Below, piece by piece: positions 10,992 through 18,964 of a stretch of DNA of 64,000 bases. This stretch comes from Synechococcus sp. CBW1002. Its GTDB lineage: Bacteria > Cyanobacteriota > Cyanobacteriia > PCC-6307 > Cyanobiaceae. The translations under genes were made by a program, and so were the position numbers. The notes below the pieces were generated by a model. The model was not told the origin of the DNA, did no database searches, and worked only from the letters and a program-made list of their open reading frames with translations. Positions within the stretch are counted from its first letter, which is position 1, and each line of letters starts with the position of its first letter. Location: contig NZ_CP060398.1 in assembly GCF_015840915.1 (NCBI RefSeq), positions 1,116,001-1,180,000 of the forward strand, written 5' to 3'.

Positions 10992-11410
10992 GGGGGTTTC
11001 TGGAGGCCTGGCGGCCGGCAGATCGGCCCCACCACCGTTCCACAGGGCGGCGCCAAGCGCAACGCACCGGCTGGCCGGATTCCCGCTTTCCACCCCACTT
11101 TCCCCAACCCGACTGCCAAAAGGATTGATTTTTTCTGGATAACAATCCCAACCCGTAGTCGTAGAGCCTGGGGAATCGGGGGAAAACAGCATTAAACCCT
11201 TTGCGCTGCAACTGTTTTGCTCTCACAGGCATGAGGAAAACGCCGGAGGAAAACCCTGGAAATCGCAGCTTTCCACCAAATCCCGGCCCTGGGGAAAACC
11301 AGGGCCGCCCCGGTGTCCGGTCGTGTTCATTTTCCCCAGCTCAGGGAATCCCTTTTCCCGGGGTTTTCAGCAGGCGGTTTCAGGGTTGGCTGCGTCCTGA
11401 GATCCCGCTG
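10992..11410. other. oriC: candidate chromosomal replication origin (oriC) upstream of dnaN
   Basis: No gene lies between dnaN and the thrC terminator. About ten sites resemble the DnaA box TTTTCCACA. The best have 8 of 9 matches: TTTTCCTCA (minus, 11232-11240), TTTTCCCCA (minus, 11290-11298) and TTTTCCCCA (plus, 11330-11338). Weaker ones are at 11036-11044, 11086-11094, 11098-11106, 11178-11186, 11245-11253, 11269-11277 and 11353-11361. An AT-rich stretch at about 11118-11145 could be the unwinding element. In Synechococcus elongatus the origin lies beside dnaN with DnaA boxes. No perfect box is present, so this is a strong inference and not proof. Confidence 0.65.
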
Positions 11411-11417
11411 ATTCGCA

Positions 11418-11442
11418 ACAAAAAAGCCCCCGATCGGGGGCT
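11418..11442 (-). terminator. Rho-independent terminator of thrC
   Basis: Read on the minus strand, a perfect GC stem formed by AGCCCCC and GGGGGCT around GATC is followed by six T. It lies 44 bases past the thrC stop and separates thrC from the candidate origin. Confidence 0.85.
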
Positions 11443-11485
11443 GATGACCAGAGCCGCGGTCGCGCTGATCCCAGGGCCGTGAGGC

Positions 11486-12544
11486 TCAGAAGCCCATCAC
11501 CTTGGCCACTGTGGCCGTGTCGGGTTCGATGCCGGCGTGGAACTTGGCGTCGTTGTGTTCAATGGCCGTGGTGGGGTCCTTGAGGCCATTGCCGGTGAGC
11601 ACGCACACCACCGTGGCGCCGCTCGGTACCTCCTCACGTCGTTTGAGCAGCCCCGCCACCGAAGCGGCGCTGGCCGGTTCGCAGAACACGCCTTCTCCAG
11701 CCCCGAGCAGCTTGTAGGCCTCAATGATCTCGGTGTCCGTCACGGCCATGAAGTCACCGTTGCTCTCGGCCCGGGCCTTGAGGGCGTTCTCCTTGTTCAC
11801 CGGGTTGCCGATGCGGATGGCGGTGGCGATCGTGTCGGGTTGCTCCACCGTGTGGCCCAGCACCAGCGGGGCGGCTCCGGCGGCCTGGAAGCCCATCATC
11901 CTCGGCAGCTTCCAGCTGCGGCCTGCCTGGCGGTACTCGCGGAAGCCCATCCAGTAGGCGCTGATGTTGCCGGCGTTGCCGACCGGAATGCAGAGCCAGT
12001 CGGGCGCTTCGCCGAGGGCGTCCACCACTTCGAAGGCGGCGGTCTTCTGCCCCTGAAGGCGGAAGGGATTGAGCGAGTTCACCAGGGTGACGGGGTAGCG
12101 GTCAGCCACCTCCCGCACGATCGCCAGGGCCCGGTCGAAGTTGCCCTGCACCGCCAGCACTTCGGCGCCGTACAGCAGGGCCTGGGCCAGCTTCCCCTGG
12201 GCCACGTAGCCATCCGGGATCAGCACGAAGGCCCGCATGCCACCCCGGCGCGCATAGGCCGCGGCCGCGGCGGAGGTGTTGCCGGTGCTGGCGCAGATCA
12301 CCGCTTCCGAACCCGCTTCCTTGGCCTTGCTGATCGCCATGGTCATACCCCGGTCCTTGAAGGAGCCGGTGGGGTTGAGACCGTCGTATTTGAGGAACAC
12401 CCGCACGCCACGGCCGATCCGTTCGGCGATCGACGCAGCCGGGATCAGCGGCGTGGCTCCTTCCCGCAGGGTCACCACCGGCGTGGCATCGCTCACCGGC
12501 AGCCAGGCGCGGTAGGCCTCAATCAGGCCCGGCCAGTCCTGCAT
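11486..12544 (-). CDS. thrC: threonine synthase
   Basis: 352 residues with the ATG at 12544 (MQDWPGLIEAYRAWLPV); 20 upstream codons are open but unlike the family. ThrC converts O-phosphohomoserine to threonine with pyridoxal phosphate. The PLP lysine is K63 in NPTGSFKDRGM, and the cofactor phosphate loop GNAGNISAYW is visible. It is short-type, as in cyanobacteria and Gram-positives. It ends at a strong terminator and lies 123 bases after the DUF1400 gene on the same strand. Confidence 0.95.
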   Translation of the reverse strand: MQDWPGLIEAYRAWLPVSDATPVVTLREGATPLIPAASIAERIGRGVRVFLKYDGLNPTGSFKDRGMTMAISKAKEAGSEAVICASTGNTSAAAAAYARRGGMRAFVLIPDGYVAQGKLAQALLYGAEVLAVQGNFDRALAIVREVADRYPVTLVNSLNPFRLQGQKTAAFEVVDALGEAPDWLCIPVGNAGNISAYWMGFREYRQAGRSWKLPRMMGFQAAGAAPLVLGHTVEQPDTIATAIRIGNPVNKENALKARAESNGDFMAVTDTEIIEAYKLLGAGEGVFCEPASAASVAGLLKRREEVPSGATVVCVLTGNGLKDPTTAIEHNDAKFHAGIEPDTATVAKVMGF

Positions 12545-12667
12545 CACCGGCTGGGCGCCGAAGGGACCGGTGCCATGGCGCCGGAAGGAACGGAGCAGGG
12601 GCACGGGGCAGGGTCTGGAGGCTGGAGGCGAATCTACGGCGCGACTCAGGCTGACCCTGGCCCGGAT

Positions 12668-13267
12668 TCAGGAGCCAGGCTTGGCACCGACATCACCGCG
12701 CAGGCCATCAAGGGGAGATTCCGAGAAGAAGCGCACCAGGTCGGTCACGGAGCTCGCCTTGCTCATCAGCCCCAGCAAGGCAGGAATGCTGACCTCGATC
12801 TCGTTGGTGGGGTAGGCCTTGAGGAAGCCGATTGGCGACAGCTTGCCGGAGTCTTCAGCGGCACCCAGCACCAGCGCCGATCGCATCGCCTGCACCCCCA
12901 CCGTCTCAGCGTTGAGTGGGTAGATGATCTGGGCGGCCCGCGCCAGGATCGCCTCGCCGATGCTGGTGTTGAGCAGGCGGCTGACCAGCACGACCGGAAC
13001 GGTCATCGATTGGTTGAGCAGTTTGGCGGCTTCTTCCGGCTTCTGCTTGCTGAACTTGAGCACGTCCGCGAGCAGACCGCGGGCCTCTCCGGTGGTGGCC
13101 AGGTGCTCCAGATCCGCCACTGGAATCGAGCGGCGGAAGGCCCCGCTCACGAACACCAGGTTCTCGCCGGCCAGGGCCGCAGGGGAGCTGGCCCAGAGCC
13201 CGAGTCCCAGCAGGGCGGCCCCCAGACGGTGGCACTGGCGGGGCTGCCGCCCGGACCGCTTCTGCAC
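12668..13267 (-). CDS. DUF1400-only exported protein (copy A)
   Basis: 199 residues from a GTG at 13267 that puts a signal peptide at residues about 12-32 (GAALLGLGLWASSPAALA). The rest matches the cyanobacterial DUF1400 region that normally precedes an alpha/beta hydrolase domain, with VFVSGAFRRSIPVADLEHLA near the start and SPIGFLKAYP near the end. No hydrolase domain follows, so this is a stand-alone domain. It is clearly homologous to the genes at 18301 and 28528. It follows the ABC1 kinase gene after 97 bases. Function unknown. Confidence 0.8.
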   Translation of the reverse strand: MQKRSGRQPRQCHRLGAALLGLGLWASSPAALAGENLVFVSGAFRRSIPVADLEHLATTGEARGLLADVLKFSKQKPEEAAKLLNQSMTVPVVLVSRLLNTSIGEAILARAAQIIYPLNAETVGVQAMRSALVLGAAEDSGKLSPIGFLKAYPTNEIEVSIPALLGLMSKASSVTDLVRFFSESPLDGLRGDVGAKPGS

Positions 13268-13364
13268 GGAACTCTCCGAAGAATGGCCTTCATCGTAGGA
13301 GCAGTGTTTGGGTGGGAGCTGAGTGGCGGCTGCGGGACAGGCCGGTTCACCGCCCCCGCTCGCT

Positions 13365-15467
13365 TCAGGCACTGGCCAGATCGGCGCTGCGCTGGGGCGC
13401 CACCAACACATCCCGCAGCAGCCGCACCACGCCACGTTCGGCCAGCCCCCGGGCGACCTGGGCCCCCATGCGGCGCAGATCGGGTTCCCCCACCAGACGC
13501 GGCAGCCGCTTCAGCAGCAACTGGGGTTCGAAGCCGGGCAGGGCCCGCAGGATCAGCACCAGCTGCCGCACCGGTTCCAGATCCAGCAAGGGCTCGCTGG
13601 CTTCCCAGGGATCGCGGCGGCGCAGACCGGGTGGCTGCAGCCTGGTCGGCAGCCGTTGGCCGAGCCGCAGGGTGGCCTGCCAGGCCACCGCATCCATCCG
13701 CTCCACCACCGCGTCGACCAGCTGCTGACGCAGCAGACCCCCCTGGGGAGAAAAGAGGAAATCGAGCACCTGGTCGAGCAGGGTGTCCAGATCGAGCTGG
13801 CTCCCCTTGGAGGCGCTGGCGATGAGGTTGTCGAGGCGCTGCCAGCGGAAGATCTCGCCATCGAAGAGCATTTCCTTGAGGCTCTGCCGCAGGCTGGGAT
13901 CGGGATCCTCCATCAGGCGGCGGGCGAAGTAGGGATAAGCGGCACCGAGGATCTTGAAATCAGGATCCACGCTCAGGGCGATGCCCTCGAGGGTCACCAG
14001 CGAGCGGATGATCAGGGCGTAGTAGGGCGGAACCTGGAAGGGGAAGCGATACATCACCCCGGAGAGATCATCGGTCACCGCTTTGAAATCCATCCGGCTC
14101 ACGCCCATCTCCAGCGCCTGGCCGAAGACGCTCTCGAAGGCGGGAACAATCGGTTCCAGGTTCACATCCTCTGCCAGAAAGCCGAGGCTGACGAAGTCCT
14201 TGGACAGGGCGCTGAAGTTGCGATTCACCAGATGAACCACCGCCTGAATCAAGCCCGTACGGGCCTCACGGCTCACCTCGCTCATCATGCCGAAATCGAG
14301 ATAGGCCAACCGCCCGTCGCTCAGGGCCAGCAGGTTGCCGGGGTGGGGATCGGCGTGGAAGAATCCGTGCTCCAGCAGTTGCTGCAGGCTGCAGTCGACT
14401 CCGATGCTCACCATCACATCCGGATCGATGCCGAGGGCCTGGACCGCCTCGAGGTTGGTGAGCTTCACCCCTTCGATCCACTGCATCGTGAGCACCCGGC
14501 GGCTGGTGGCCTGGTGGTAGATCAAGGGAACGGCGATCAGGCGGTTGTGGGCGTGCAGCGCGCGAAAGCGGTCGGCATTGGCGGCTTCATGGAAATAATC
14601 CATCTCCTCGAATACCCGCCGGCCCAGCTCATCGATCAGCCCGACCAGATCGCTGCGGATCAGCCGCACGTTCTGATTCAGCCAAGCGGCGATATTGCGC
14701 ACGATGTAGAGATCCAGCGTGATCTGCTCCCTCAGTCCTGGACGCTGCACCTTCACGGCCACCCGCTCACCGGTACGGAGAACGCCGCGATGGACCTGTC
14801 CCAGGGACGCAGCCGAGATCGGCTCCCGTTCAAGGCTGGCGTAGATCGCTTCGACCGGTGCGCCCAGATCCTCTTCGATGCAGGCCATCGCCAGGGCTGA
14901 ATCGAAGCCCGGCAGCTGGTCCTGCAGTTGGGCCAGTTCCTCCAGCAGCATCGGCGGAACGATGTCCGGCCGGGTGGAGAGGGCCTGTCCGGCCTTGATG
15001 AACGCGGGCCCCAGATCCACCAGCAGGTTGGCGCATTCGCGGGCCCTGGCCCGGGAGCGTTCCGGGTTGGCCAGCATGCCCAGCAGCCAGTCGGTCCCCA
15101 CACCGAGCAGATAGAGGCCGATCGGAATCAGGGTCTGGGCCAGTCGGCGCAGGAGCCGCTGGGGATGTCCGGCATAGATCCTGGTGATCGCTGCCGGGTC
15201 GTACTCCAGCAGGCCGGCGGCTTCAATGAAATCGCCCAGCTCGGGCGAGCCGCCTCGAGCGGTGGTGCTCAGATCCGGCCAGGGTGTCGATCCTCCAGCC
15301 TCCCCTCCTGGACGCGCTGATGAGCGTGGAGTTGCCGAGTGGACTGCATCTCTGAAAACACTGTCCTGATGCGCAGCCTCTTCGAGGACCCTCTCTTCCA
15401 CGCCAGCCTCTCCGAAGACAGCGGCGTGCATGGCGTCGGCAGCGGCGTCAGCGGCGGTTCGAACCAT
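13365..15467 (-). CDS. ABC1/UbiB-family atypical protein kinase
   Basis: About 700 residues from the ATG at 15467; an ATG at 15431 or a TTG at 15488 are alternatives, and conserved sequence starts only near PELGDFIEAAGLLEYDP, so the true start is unsure. Kinase-like family features are present: the KAGQALSTRPD signature, the alanine-rich loop and lysine of ISAASLGQVHRG and VAVKVQRPGL, and FHADPHPGNLL with the metal site YLDFGMM. The family acts in quinone and tocopherol metabolism in plastids and cyanobacteria. It is divergent from recN. Confidence 0.9.
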   Translation of the reverse strand: MVRTAADAAADAMHAAVFGEAGVEERVLEEAAHQDSVFRDAVHSATPRSSARPGGEAGGSTPWPDLSTTARGGSPELGDFIEAAGLLEYDPAAITRIYAGHPQRLLRRLAQTLIPIGLYLLGVGTDWLLGMLANPERSRARARECANLLVDLGPAFIKAGQALSTRPDIVPPMLLEELAQLQDQLPGFDSALAMACIEEDLGAPVEAIYASLEREPISAASLGQVHRGVLRTGERVAVKVQRPGLREQITLDLYIVRNIAAWLNQNVRLIRSDLVGLIDELGRRVFEEMDYFHEAANADRFRALHAHNRLIAVPLIYHQATSRRVLTMQWIEGVKLTNLEAVQALGIDPDVMVSIGVDCSLQQLLEHGFFHADPHPGNLLALSDGRLAYLDFGMMSEVSREARTGLIQAVVHLVNRNFSALSKDFVSLGFLAEDVNLEPIVPAFESVFGQALEMGVSRMDFKAVTDDLSGVMYRFPFQVPPYYALIIRSLVTLEGIALSVDPDFKILGAAYPYFARRLMEDPDPSLRQSLKEMLFDGEIFRWQRLDNLIASASKGSQLDLDTLLDQVLDFLFSPQGGLLRQQLVDAVVERMDAVAWQATLRLGQRLPTRLQPPGLRRRDPWEASEPLLDLEPVRQLVLILRALPGFEPQLLLKRLPRLVGEPDLRRMGAQVARGLAERGVVRLLRDVLVAPQRSADLASA

Positions 15468-15565
15468 GCCCCAGCGCCTGTGGCGCAATCCCGTACACCC
15501 TCTTCTAGAACAATCGCAAGGCCGCTACGGTCGGGGCGAACACGTGTTCCATACCGGAGGCCGGG

Positions 15566-17272
15566 GTGCTCACGGGGCTGCGCCTGGAGAACATTGCCCT
15601 GATCGAACAGCTGGAGCTCGGTTTCGCACCGGGGTTCACCGTGTTCACGGGAGAGACCGGGGCTGGCAAGTCGTTGCTGCTCGATGCCCTCGATGCCCTG
15701 CTGGGCGGTGCCCAGGGCAGTGCCGGTGCCCGGCTGCTGCGTCCACGGGCGGAGCGGGCCGTGATCGAGGCCAGCTTCAGCCTCGATCCACCGCTGGAAG
15801 TCTGGCTGGCCCAGCAGGAGATCGAGAGCCAGGAGGGTGAGCTCTGGCTCAGCCGGGAGTGGCGCCGCAGCGAGGAGCGCCTCACCAGCCGCAATCGCCT
15901 CAATGGCGTGCTGGTCAGCCGCGCTCAGTTGCAGGAGCTGCGGCCCCTGTTGCTGGATCTCACCGTGCAGGGACAGACGCAGCAGCTGGCCCGCCCCGGT
16001 CTGCAGCGGCGTTGGCTGGATCGCTTTGCGGGTGAGCCGATCCAGTTGCTGCTTGATCCGGTGCGTCAGGCTTTTGGCCAGTGGCGTGATGCGGTCGAGG
16101 CGCTGGAGGCGGCGCAGCGCGATCGCGATCAGCTGGAGCGCGAGCGGATCGCTCAGGAGCAGCGGCTTGAGGATCTGGAGGCGGCGGACCTCGACGACCC
16201 GTTTGAGGTGCAGCGCCTCCAGAGCGAGCAGGACCGCCTCGCCCACGGGGTGCGTCTGCAGGAGGGGGTGATGAGCTTGCAGGGGCGCCTGGTGGAGGGG
16301 GCCGAGCAGGCGCCTTCGGTGTTCGATCACCTGGCTGCCTGCGAACAGGAGCTCGCTGTGATGGAGGGGCTGGATGGTTCGGTCAGCCCCCTGCGCCAGC
16401 GCTGCACCGAGGGTTTCGTCCAGCTTCAGGATCTGATGCGCGATCTCGATCGCTACGCCGCTTCGCTGGAGAGTGATCCAGCCACCCTGGCCCAGCTCCA
16501 GGACCGCCTCGCCACCCTCAAGGCGCTGGAGCGCCGCCACGCCTCTGATCTCGCCGGCCTGATCAGCCTGCGGGACGCGCTGCGCCAGCAGCTGGCTCCC
16601 GGTGGCGCAGCGGCGTCCCTGGCTGCCCTCGAGCAGCGGGAGCAGCAGCTGCGTCAGCGACGGGATGATCTCAATGCCGCCCTGCACGAGCGGCGCCAGG
16701 CGGCGGCCCGGACGCTGGAGCAGCAGCTGATGCAGGCCCTGCGGCCCATGGGTCTGGCCAATGTGCGCTTTGAGGTGCGGGTGGAGGCCGCCCCGGCCGG
16801 TGAGGAGGGCGCCGACGCGGTGCAGTTCCTGTTTTCCGCCAACCCGGGTCAGCCCCTGGCGCCCCTGGCGGAGGTGGCCTCGGGGGGGGAGATGAGCCGC
16901 TTCCTGCTGGCCCTCAAGACCTGCCTGGCCGCGGCCGATGCCCACGTCACCCTGCTGTTTGATGAGATCGATACGGGGGTCAGTGGCCGGGTGAGTGGGG
17001 CGATGGCGGAGTTGCTGCAGCGCCTGGCCCTGCAGCGGCAGGTGTTCTGTGTCACCCACCAGCCCCTGGTGGCGGCTGCGGCGGATCACCACTACCGCGT
17101 CAGCAAGCAGGTCGTCGACGGCGTCACCCACACCCAGGTGTCCCACCTGCGGGACACTCGCGCCCGCCAGGCGGAGCTGGCCGAGCTGGCCGGTGGGGAT
17201 TCCGGTGAGGCCCGCCTGTTTGCCGCCAGCCTGCTGGATCGGGCCGCCGCGCCGCCGCGGCCGGATCGCTAG
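15566..17272 (+). CDS. recN: DNA repair protein RecN
   Basis: 568 residues from a GTG with GGAGG upstream. RecN is an SMC-like ATPase that acts at double-strand breaks. The Walker A loop GETGAGKS is at residues 29-36. A long coiled coil rich in E, Q, R and L runs through roughly residues 150-400, and the ABC signature VASGGEMSRFLLALK and Walker B LLFDEIDTGVSG follow. It shares the plus strand with the dehydrogenase, DUF1400 and uvrA genes, so two repair genes are close together. Confidence 0.96.
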   Translation: MLTGLRLENIALIEQLELGFAPGFTVFTGETGAGKSLLLDALDALLGGAQGSAGARLLRPRAERAVIEASFSLDPPLEVWLAQQEIESQEGELWLSREWRRSEERLTSRNRLNGVLVSRAQLQELRPLLLDLTVQGQTQQLARPGLQRRWLDRFAGEPIQLLLDPVRQAFGQWRDAVEALEAAQRDRDQLERERIAQEQRLEDLEAADLDDPFEVQRLQSEQDRLAHGVRLQEGVMSLQGRLVEGAEQAPSVFDHLAACEQELAVMEGLDGSVSPLRQRCTEGFVQLQDLMRDLDRYAASLESDPATLAQLQDRLATLKALERRHASDLAGLISLRDALRQQLAPGGAAASLAALEQREQQLRQRRDDLNAALHERRQAAARTLEQQLMQALRPMGLANVRFEVRVEAAPAGEEGADAVQFLFSANPGQPLAPLAEVASGGEMSRFLLALKTCLAAADAHVTLLFDEIDTGVSGRVSGAMAELLQRLALQRQVFCVTHQPLVAAAADHHYRVSKQVVDGVTHTQVSHLRDTRARQAELAELAGGDSGEARLFAASLLDRAAAPPRPDR

Positions 17273-17299
17273 AACCACCTTTCCGCCGCTCCGCTTTCC

Positions 17300-18277
17300 G
17301 TGCCTGCCGTGCCGCCGCGCTGGACCGCCGCTGCCATCCCCGATCTGAGCGGCCGCATTGCCCTGGTGACCGGTGCCAACAGCGGCCTGGGCCTGGAAAC
17401 CGCCCGGGCCCTGGCCCACCATGGCGCCACCGTGGTGCTGGCCTGCCGCAACCGGCGCCGCGGCGAGGAGGCTCGCCAGGCCTTGCTGCCGGCGGCCCGT
17501 GGGCCGCTTGATCTGCTGGAGCTGGACCTGGCCGATCTGGCGCAGGTGGTCGCCGCGGCCGGTTGGATGGAGGAGCAGTACGGCCGGTTTGATCTGCTGA
17601 TCAACAACGCCGGTGTGATGGCGCCGCCCCGCACCCTCAGCCGTGATGGGTTCGAACTGCAGTTCGCCACCAACCACCTGGGTCATTTCGCCCTCACCCT
17701 GGCCCTGCTGCCTCTGCTCGAGGGCCAGCCCGATGCCCGCGTGGTCACGGTCACCTCCGGTGCCCAGTACTTCGGCCGCATCGCCTTCGATGATCTGCAG
17801 GCGGAGCGCTCCTACGACCGCTGGCGCGCCTACGGCCAGAGCAAACTCGCCAACGTGATGTTCGCCCTGGAGCTGCAGCAGCGTCTGGAGCAGGCCGGCA
17901 GCACGGTGCGCTCCTTCGCGGCCCACCCCGGCCTGGCCCGCACCAATCTTCAGCCCGCTTCGGTGGAGGCCAGCGGTGCCCGCTTCGAGGCCCTGGCCTA
18001 CCGGTTGATGGATCCCCTCTTCCAGAGCGCCGCCATGGGGGCTTTGCCCCAGCTGTTTGCCGCCACGGCCCCGCAGGCGGAAGGTGGCGGCCATTACGGC
18101 CCCGATCAATGGGGTGGTCTGCGGGGCTGGCCCGCGGCGGTGCGGGTTGCCCCGGCCGCCCTCGATGGCCAGCAGCGCCGCCGGCTGTGGGAGTGCAGTG
18201 AAGCGCTCTGCGCTGCCGCCAGCCCTGCGCTGGCCACCCGGATGTCGGCAGTGGGCACTGCAGTGAGCCCTGCCTAA
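17300..18277 (+). CDS. short-chain dehydrogenase/reductase
   Basis: 325 residues from a GTG start. The Rossmann dinucleotide motif TGANSGLG is at residues 24-31, then LLINNAGVM, and the catalytic Y-x3-K in YGQSKLANVM. The sequence FATNHLGHFALT and the general layout resemble the protochlorophyllide-reductase-like and WWOX/retinol-dehydrogenase-like branch. The substrate cannot be told from sequence. It begins 27 bases after recN and is followed by a DUF1400 gene, probably in one transcript. Confidence 0.9.
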   Translation: MPAVPPRWTAAAIPDLSGRIALVTGANSGLGLETARALAHHGATVVLACRNRRRGEEARQALLPAARGPLDLLELDLADLAQVVAAAGWMEEQYGRFDLLINNAGVMAPPRTLSRDGFELQFATNHLGHFALTLALLPLLEGQPDARVVTVTSGAQYFGRIAFDDLQAERSYDRWRAYGQSKLANVMFALELQQRLEQAGSTVRSFAAHPGLARTNLQPASVEASGARFEALAYRLMDPLFQSAAMGALPQLFAATAPQAEGGGHYGPDQWGGLRGWPAAVRVAPAALDGQQRRRLWECSEALCAAASPALATRMSAVGTAVSPA

Positions 18278-18300
18278 GTTGGCCGCAGCTCCTGGGTGTC

Positions 18301-18888
18301 GTGGTGCCGCGTCTTCGTTCCCTTGCCGCCCCTCTGGCTGCCGGTCTGCTGCTGTTGCCTGCGCTGGCACCGCCCGCCGCCCATGCGGCCGAGCAGGTGG
18401 TGTTCGTCAGCGGGGCCTTCCGCCGCTCGATTCCGGTGGCGGATCTGGCCCATCTGGCGGAAACCGGCGAAGCGCGAGGCCTGCTGGGGGATGTGCTGCG
18501 GCTGGGACGGCAGAACCCGGCTGAGCTGGCCAAGCTCCTGAATGTGCAGATCCGCCTGCCCCTGGTGCTCACCAGCCGTCTGCTCGGCACCCGCATCGGC
18601 GAGGCGGCCCTCAACCGGGTCGCCCGGATCGTCTTCCCCCTCAAGGCACCGGGCGTGGCGGTTCCGGCCCTGCGGGCCGCCACGATCCTGGGGCTGGAGA
18701 AGGGGGACGGCAGCCTGTCGCCGCTCGGCTTCCTGCAGGCCTATCCCAACCAGGATCTGGCGGTGAGCTTGCCTCAGCTCAGGATTGCTTTCAACCGACT
18801 CAACTCGGTCACCGATGTGGTGCGCGGCTTTTTGGAAACGGATCTGGGCGGCCAGAGCGGTGCTGCCGGCAATGGCACCGCCCCCTAG
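18301..18888 (+). CDS. DUF1400-only exported protein (copy B)
   Basis: 195 residues from a GTG start. Residues 1-30 form a signal peptide (LAAGLLLLPALAPPAAHAA). The mature part carries VFVSGAFRRSIPVADLAHLA and SPLGFLQAYP, nearly the same signatures as copy A at 12668. Like that copy it has no hydrolase domain. It lies 23 bases after the dehydrogenase gene and 76 bases before uvrA on the same strand. The role is unknown; an exported lid-like or binding domain is one possibility. Confidence 0.8.
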   Translation: MVPRLRSLAAPLAAGLLLLPALAPPAAHAAEQVVFVSGAFRRSIPVADLAHLAETGEARGLLGDVLRLGRQNPAELAKLLNVQIRLPLVLTSRLLGTRIGEAALNRVARIVFPLKAPGVAVPALRAATILGLEKGDGSLSPLGFLQAYPNQDLAVSLPQLRIAFNRLNSVTDVVRGFLETDLGGQSGAAGNGTAP

Positions 18889-18964
18889 CCGGGCCAGGAG
18901 GGTGCTGGATCACTGAATGGGTCAGGCCAGCGCGCCTAGAATCCACCGTTCACCAGGCCGCCGC

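Noticed and set aside
15488-18370. Large minus-strand open frame across recN, the dehydrogenase and DUF1400 copy B
   Set aside because: A shadow of three good plus-strand genes, with no family resemblance.
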